Assembly: GCA_031273365.1 (NCBI GenBank)
Contig: JAISSA010000153.1
Coordinates: 1-8,582 of the forward strand
Origin: Synergistaceae bacterium
Lineage (GTDB): Bacteria > Synergistota > Synergistia > Synergistales > Aminobacteriaceae
DNA: 8,582 nt
Direction of reading: 5' to 3'
The notes beneath the pieces are model-generated. The model searched no databases. It worked only from the letters and a program-made list of their open reading frames with translations, and was not told where the DNA came from. Below are positions 5,233 to 8,582 of this stretch, one piece after another. The position numbers and the translations under genes are program-made. Each line of letters begins with the position of its first letter. The first letter of the stretch is position 1.

Positions 5233-7077
5233 TTAAGTTTCCTTCATTACGAGTTCCCAACCCTCCGGCGTCTCGACGAGGTCCTCGACGAGATAGTTTT
5301 TTTGCCCTTCTTTATACAGTTCACACAGCCTTCTCGACAGGGGATTCATGAAAAACGCCTCCAGGCTGCTGCCGATGCCGCGCCCGCCCATGGAGAGGTC
5401 CGCGCAGACAAGGTCGGCGATCCTCCCGAACGCGCCGTCCGCAAACCGTATTTCGATCCCGTAGCCGTCGTTCAGCCGGAAGAGGACGTTGTCCATCATT
5501 CTGTTGAAGATTTTGCGCGCCGTACCCGTGCGGATGAAGTCGAACACGACGACGTTTCTGCCGATGCGGTTCAGGATCTCCGGTCGGTTGATGCGATACT
5601 TGAAAAAATCGTCGATGGCCCCGCCGATCTTTTCCACGATCCCCTCGTAGGGCATGTCCGGCGTCACTCTGGCGCGCTTCGTCCCGTCGGGGAGCTGCTC
5701 GAACATTCCGAGGTTGCTGGTGAAGACGATCAGGCTTTCGGAAAAATACACGGTTTCCCCCCGCCCGGAGGTCAGGCGGCCGTCGTCCAGAATTTGCAGG
5801 AAAATGTCGAGGATCTTCGGGTGCGCTTTTTCCACCTCGTCGAAGAGAACGACCGAAAAGGGGTTCTGCCGGATGGCGTTGGTCAGCTCGCCGCCCACGT
5901 CATAGCCGACGTAGCCAGGCGGCGCGCCCACAAGGCGCTGGTTCGCGTGCTCGTGCCCGAACTCGCTCATGTCGAAGCGGATGTAGTGCGTCGCGGAACC
6001 GAAGATCAGCTCCGTGATCGCTTTGGCCAGCTCCGTCTTCCCCACGCCCGTGGGACCGGCCAGAAACAGGATGCCTCTGGGGCGCTGTGAAAAACGCGAA
6101 AACTGCGCACCCGACAGGTTGAAGCGCGAACGCTTCAGAATGTCGGACGCGTGGCGCACCGCCGCGCTCTGTCCCATGACGCGGGCCGACAGAAACGCCT
6201 CCGCCCCGAGGACCTTATCCCGGTCGAGCTTTTCCCACATATTTTCCTGGATGCCCAGCTTATAGCGCTGAATCGCGTCGCCGATGCGGTTGAAGGGAAT
6301 CTGCTCGTGCCACGCCATCTGCGCGATAGCCGCGATCTCCCCCGCCAGCAGGCCCGTCGTCTGGTCCTGGTACAGCCCCAGGTTCGCGCGGCGTTCCTCG
6401 TCGCTCAGCGCGCCGTAGCCCGGAATTTTCGGCGACACGGCCCCGACGATGTGCCTTCGGATCTCGTTGTCCGGCCTCGGAATGGGAAGCACGCGGATTT
6501 TTGGGTTGTCCAGCGTGTACCAGGGCGGCAGGTCGTTCTCCTTGTCCATGATCCAGAAGAGGGGGTTATAGCGCGGCCGCGGTTTCCCGGATGCGGAACC
6601 GGACGGCGCCATGCGGGGAACGCTCTCGAGGGACAGGCGGAACATGCGGTAGAAAAAGGGCTCCATGTCGCTTTCGCACAGGTCCCTCAAACGCGAGGCA
6701 AAACACAGCAGCACGGCCGTATGGCCCAGAGCGCTTTCGGCCAGCGCGGCGACGACCTCCGCCGCCCGTTCGAGCGACGCGGGCAGAGCGCCCCCGGACA
6801 GAGAATGGCCCGTCAGCCTTCGAAAGAGCTCCCCATCCCCGAAAAGCAGGGAAAACCCGATCAGTGGCTCGTACTTCACGGTCAGGGCCGTCCCGCGGTC
6901 CGCCAGAAGCTCCTTCAGATAATCCGGCAGCGCGAGCGTCGCCACCCCGCCCCCCAGAGGGGCGGGAAACACGTCGTTCACGTTGCCGTAAAGCAGGAAC
7001 TGAGGCCTGATCGCCAGAAAACGGTCGATCTCCCGTGCCCATTTCGGCCTGACAAACGCGTCGTCGAAGTCGTTCAT
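5233..7077 (-). CDS. ClpB/HSP100-type AAA+ ATPase with a degenerate first module
   Basis: The 614-residue protein has a canonical second-module (D2-type) HSP100 core. Walker A is GPTGVGKT (341-348), the pore loop is GAPPGYVGYD (384-393), Walker B is VVLFDE (409-414) and sensor 1 is TSN (453-455). A likely arginine finger lies in RPEILNRIGR (Arg504) and a sensor-2-like GGR is at 565-567 within the ClpB C-terminal small domain (about 514-590). The N-terminal half (about 10-275) looks like a second AAA module without Walker motifs: a FLLYGNVNDVF strand at 27-37, then PLFWIMDKEN at 172-181 where sensor 1 would be. Clp_N repeats and a ClpB middle coiled coil are not evident. It would act as a cytoplasmic ATP-driven unfoldase or remodeller. 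Its ATG follows the TAG of the upstream gene with no gap and no clear Shine-Dalgarno sequence, so translation is probably coupled. It is shorter than ClpB (about 860 aa). The ATPase family is sure; the client is unknown. Confidence 0.9.
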   Translation of the reverse strand: MNDFDDAFVRPKWAREIDRFLAIRPQFLLYGNVNDVFPAPLGGGVATLALPDYLKELLADRGTALTVKYEPLIGFSLLFGDGELFRRLTGHSLSGGALPASLERAAEVVAALAESALGHTAVLLCFASRLRDLCESDMEPFFYRMFRLSLESVPRMAPSGSASGKPRPRYNPLFWIMDKENDLPPWYTLDNPKIRVLPIPRPDNEIRRHIVGAVSPKIPGYGALSDEERRANLGLYQDQTTGLLAGEIAAIAQMAWHEQIPFNRIGDAIQRYKLGIQENMWEKLDRDKVLGAEAFLSARVMGQSAAVRHASDILKRSRFNLSGAQFSRFSQRPRGILFLAGPTGVGKTELAKAITELIFGSATHYIRFDMSEFGHEHANQRLVGAPPGYVGYDVGGELTNAIRQNPFSVVLFDEVEKAHPKILDIFLQILDDGRLTSGRGETVYFSESLIVFTSNLGMFEQLPDGTKRARVTPDMPYEGIVEKIGGAIDDFFKYRINRPEILNRIGRNVVVFDFIRTGTARKIFNRMMDNVLFRLNDGYGIEIRFADGAFGRIADLVCADLSMGGRGIGSSLEAFFMNPLSRRLCELYKEGQKNYLVEDLVETPEGWELVMKET

Positions 7078-8556
7078 CTAACCGTTCAGGCCCATGTCGC
7101 GCATTTTTGCGGCCGGGGCCGGTCTGGCGCGTTTTCTGCGCGGTTCCTGCGCCCGGTCGACCACGACCAGAACCTCGCTTTCCTCCGGTTCCCTGCGGAC
7201 GGACACGTCGAGCGGGATGCCCTGCTCCCTCATTTTATCGAGAAATCCGTCGCAGTCACGGCACCATTTTCTGCCGGCCTCGACGTCCTTCTGCCTCTGA
7301 TATTCGCCCTCCGCGGTCCTTTCTTTCTCGTCGGCGACCACCCGCACCAGGCGAACGCTCACCTCCCCGCGTCCACCCACCTTCACCATGACGCGGTACC
7401 CCTCGTAGGGCGACTCCAGATACTGCACCCGGTCCGGGGCAAGAGGGACGGGTTCGGCGTCCGTCAGAAGCTCGTAGCCCAGCTCGTCCAGAACGTCGCC
7501 CACCTTCTGAGCGAGAAGGGCGTCGGCGATCTCCTCGTTCCGCGCGAAGACGAAGCGACAGACGTCCTCGTACAAAGCCATGAAGGCCGCCCGGTCGACG
7601 TACTTTCCGCCCGCCAGCGTCTCGCAGCGCCGCGCCAGCGTCGCGGCCGTCTCCGTAAAATCCCTTCCGGACGCCTGGGCGGCCTGAAGCAGGTTGTCCA
7701 GGACCGCCAGTTTTTCGCGGAAAAGCGTCGTCAGGGCCGCCCGTTCACGCAAACGGGCACTGGTCGCACGGAGCTGCCGGCGCAGGAGAAAAAGCCGCCC
7801 GGGGAACGGGGTGTCGGCCTTCAGCCCATTCAGAACGGGACGCAGCCTCTCTCCCTCCCAGGCGTCCAGCCGGGCGATGCGGTCCGCCTCGTCCCGTATT
7901 TCATGAATGCAGGCGCGCGCGTCATCCTCCGGGCCTCCGCCGGGTTGCGGGCCCGAGGGGGCGGCGGGCGCGTACGGCGTCTCCCGCAGGGCGTCGATAT
8001 CCGCGCCTGACGCGACGGGCAAAAGCCGCTCCATCTCCGCCAGCTCATCCCGGACGCACTGAAGCCGGAGAAGATGCTCGGAAGCGGAGGCCCCGGCTGG
8101 CCTTTCCGCCTCCGATTCCAGGCGAACCAGAACTTTCTCCCAGGGCGCGATCTCTTTGCCGCGCAGCTCGGCAATTTTTTTCGAGACGTCCTCCGCCCGG
8201 GCCAGACACTGTTCTTCGTCGACCTCTTCTTCGCGAATGCGCCGCTGCAGGTCGTGCAGCTCCGCGACGACGGACTCCGCGTCTCCCCGGTCCAGCCGCT
8301 CTCCCAGCGTCGTCCTGAAGGCGTCGAGTTCCCCTCTCAGCTTTCCGTGCGCGAGGTTCTCTCCGTATTCCTCCACGCGCCCCAGCTCGGACGCGACGTC
8401 GTTGAGCATCTTCTGCTTCAGCGCCGCCAGGTCCCCGGCCTTCGATTTGAACGGCATCCCGCTGAACCCGGCCAGCGCCGCACCGGCCCCCGCCGTCAGC
8501 AGCAGGGCCTGCAGAAGGCTGAATGAACCATAAACTGCGATTATCGCAACACTCAA
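7078..8556 (-). CDS. Membrane-anchored coiled-coil protein, partner of the AAA+ ATPase (unknown function)
   Basis: I do not recognise a named family for this 492-residue protein. Residues about 3-31 form a hydrophobic, Ala/Gly/Leu-rich segment that is probably an N-terminal membrane anchor. Residues about 42-180 are charged and helical with heptad-like spacing, probably coiled coil. A Pro/Gly-rich linker covers 191-213 and a second helical block about 214-350. Residues about 351-468 look like a compact alpha/beta domain: GDVLDELGYELL, then SPYEGYRVMVKV, SVRLVRVV, a Cys432/Cys435 pair in WCRDCDGF and EVLVVVDR. The end is basic (PRRKRARP). Translation starts at TTG (8556) with AGGTGA 6 nt upstream; no ATG lies nearby in frame. 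Its stop directly abuts the ATPase start, so the two products are probably made in fixed ratio and may work together at the membrane. Any upstream operon genes lie outside the window. Confidence 0.85.
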   Translation of the reverse strand: MSVAIIAVYGSFSLLQALLLTAGAGAALAGFSGMPFKSKAGDLAALKQKMLNDVASELGRVEEYGENLAHGKLRGELDAFRTTLGERLDRGDAESVVAELHDLQRRIREEEVDEEQCLARAEDVSKKIAELRGKEIAPWEKVLVRLESEAERPAGASASEHLLRLQCVRDELAEMERLLPVASGADIDALRETPYAPAAPSGPQPGGGPEDDARACIHEIRDEADRIARLDAWEGERLRPVLNGLKADTPFPGRLFLLRRQLRATSARLRERAALTTLFREKLAVLDNLLQAAQASGRDFTETAATLARRCETLAGGKYVDRAAFMALYEDVCRFVFARNEEIADALLAQKVGDVLDELGYELLTDAEPVPLAPDRVQYLESPYEGYRVMVKVGGRGEVSVRLVRVVADEKERTAEGEYQRQKDVEAGRKWCRDCDGFLDKMREQGIPLDVSVRREPEESEVLVVVDRAQEPRRKRARPAPAAKMRDMGLNG

Positions 8557-8562
8557 TGGAGT

Positions 8563-8570
8563 TCACCTCT
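8563..8570 (-). promoter_or_regulatory. Ribosome binding site for the TTG start at 8556
   Basis: The minus-strand sequence AGAGGTGA lies 6 nt before the TTG at 8556 and is close to the anti-Shine-Dalgarno complement. A GTG at 8566, in another frame, falls inside this site and opens a shadow frame only, so TTG is the better start. Confidence 0.6.
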
Positions 8571-8582
8571 CGTTTAAAGACC

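Noticed and set aside
5102..5260. N-terminal extension of the protease frame up to 5260
   Set aside because: It would place 53 residues, including several cysteines, before a clear signal peptide and would overlap the ATPase gene. The AGAGGAGG site supports the start at 5101.
5233..7077. Annotation as ClpB, ClpA or ClpX
   Set aside because: The protein lacks Clp_N, the ClpB middle coiled coil and an intact first P-loop, and no clpP is nearby. Only the second AAA module is ClpB-like.
6151..8010. Long plus-strand open frame (619 aa)
   Set aside because: It is antisense across both the ATPase and coiled-coil genes. High GC at third positions makes such shadow frames common. The composition (Arg, Pro, His, Gln) is not protein-like, and the minus strand carries intact Walker motifs.

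Overview
The window reads as chromosomal DNA from a moderately GC-rich bacterium, most likely of the phylum Synergistota. The main clue is the C-terminus of the large secreted protease: a glycine run, one cysteine, a short hydrophobic stretch and a basic tail. This matches the Synergist-CTERM sorting signal described for that phylum. No rRNA, tRNA, CRISPR array or transposase is visible.

Layout: four convincing genes lie on the minus strand, so transcription runs from high to low coordinates. In transcription order they are (1) 8556-7078, a membrane-anchored coiled-coil protein with a TTG start; (2) 7077-5233, a ClpB-type AAA+ ATPase whose start codon directly follows the stop of gene 1; (3) 5101-1361, a secreted papain-family (C1A) protease with six Ig-like repeats and a Synergist-CTERM tail; (4) 1154-303, a DapF-fold amino-acid racemase that most resembles the staphylopine-pathway histidine racemase CntK. 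A small plus-strand ORF (87-248) with a strong ribosome binding site converges on gene 4.

Genes 1 and 2 look like one translationally coupled module: an ATP-driven remodelling machine and an inner-membrane partner of unknown function. Gene 3 is separated from them by 131 bp that hold a 12-bp palindrome abutting a 10-bp-stem hairpin, and it ends in a good intrinsic terminator at 1271-1309. Gene 4 appears to have its own promoter (1228-1255) and an AT-rich leader with helically phased short repeats. The gene-poor stretches are short (5102-5232, 1155-1360, 249-302 and 1-86) and each holds the signals listed below.

Least understood are the AAA+/coiled-coil pair and the CntK-like racemase, which has no nicotianamine-like synthase, dehydrogenase or transporter within the window. 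I do not see a complete, clearly new multi-gene system, but the AAA+/coiled-coil pair is the best candidate for one.
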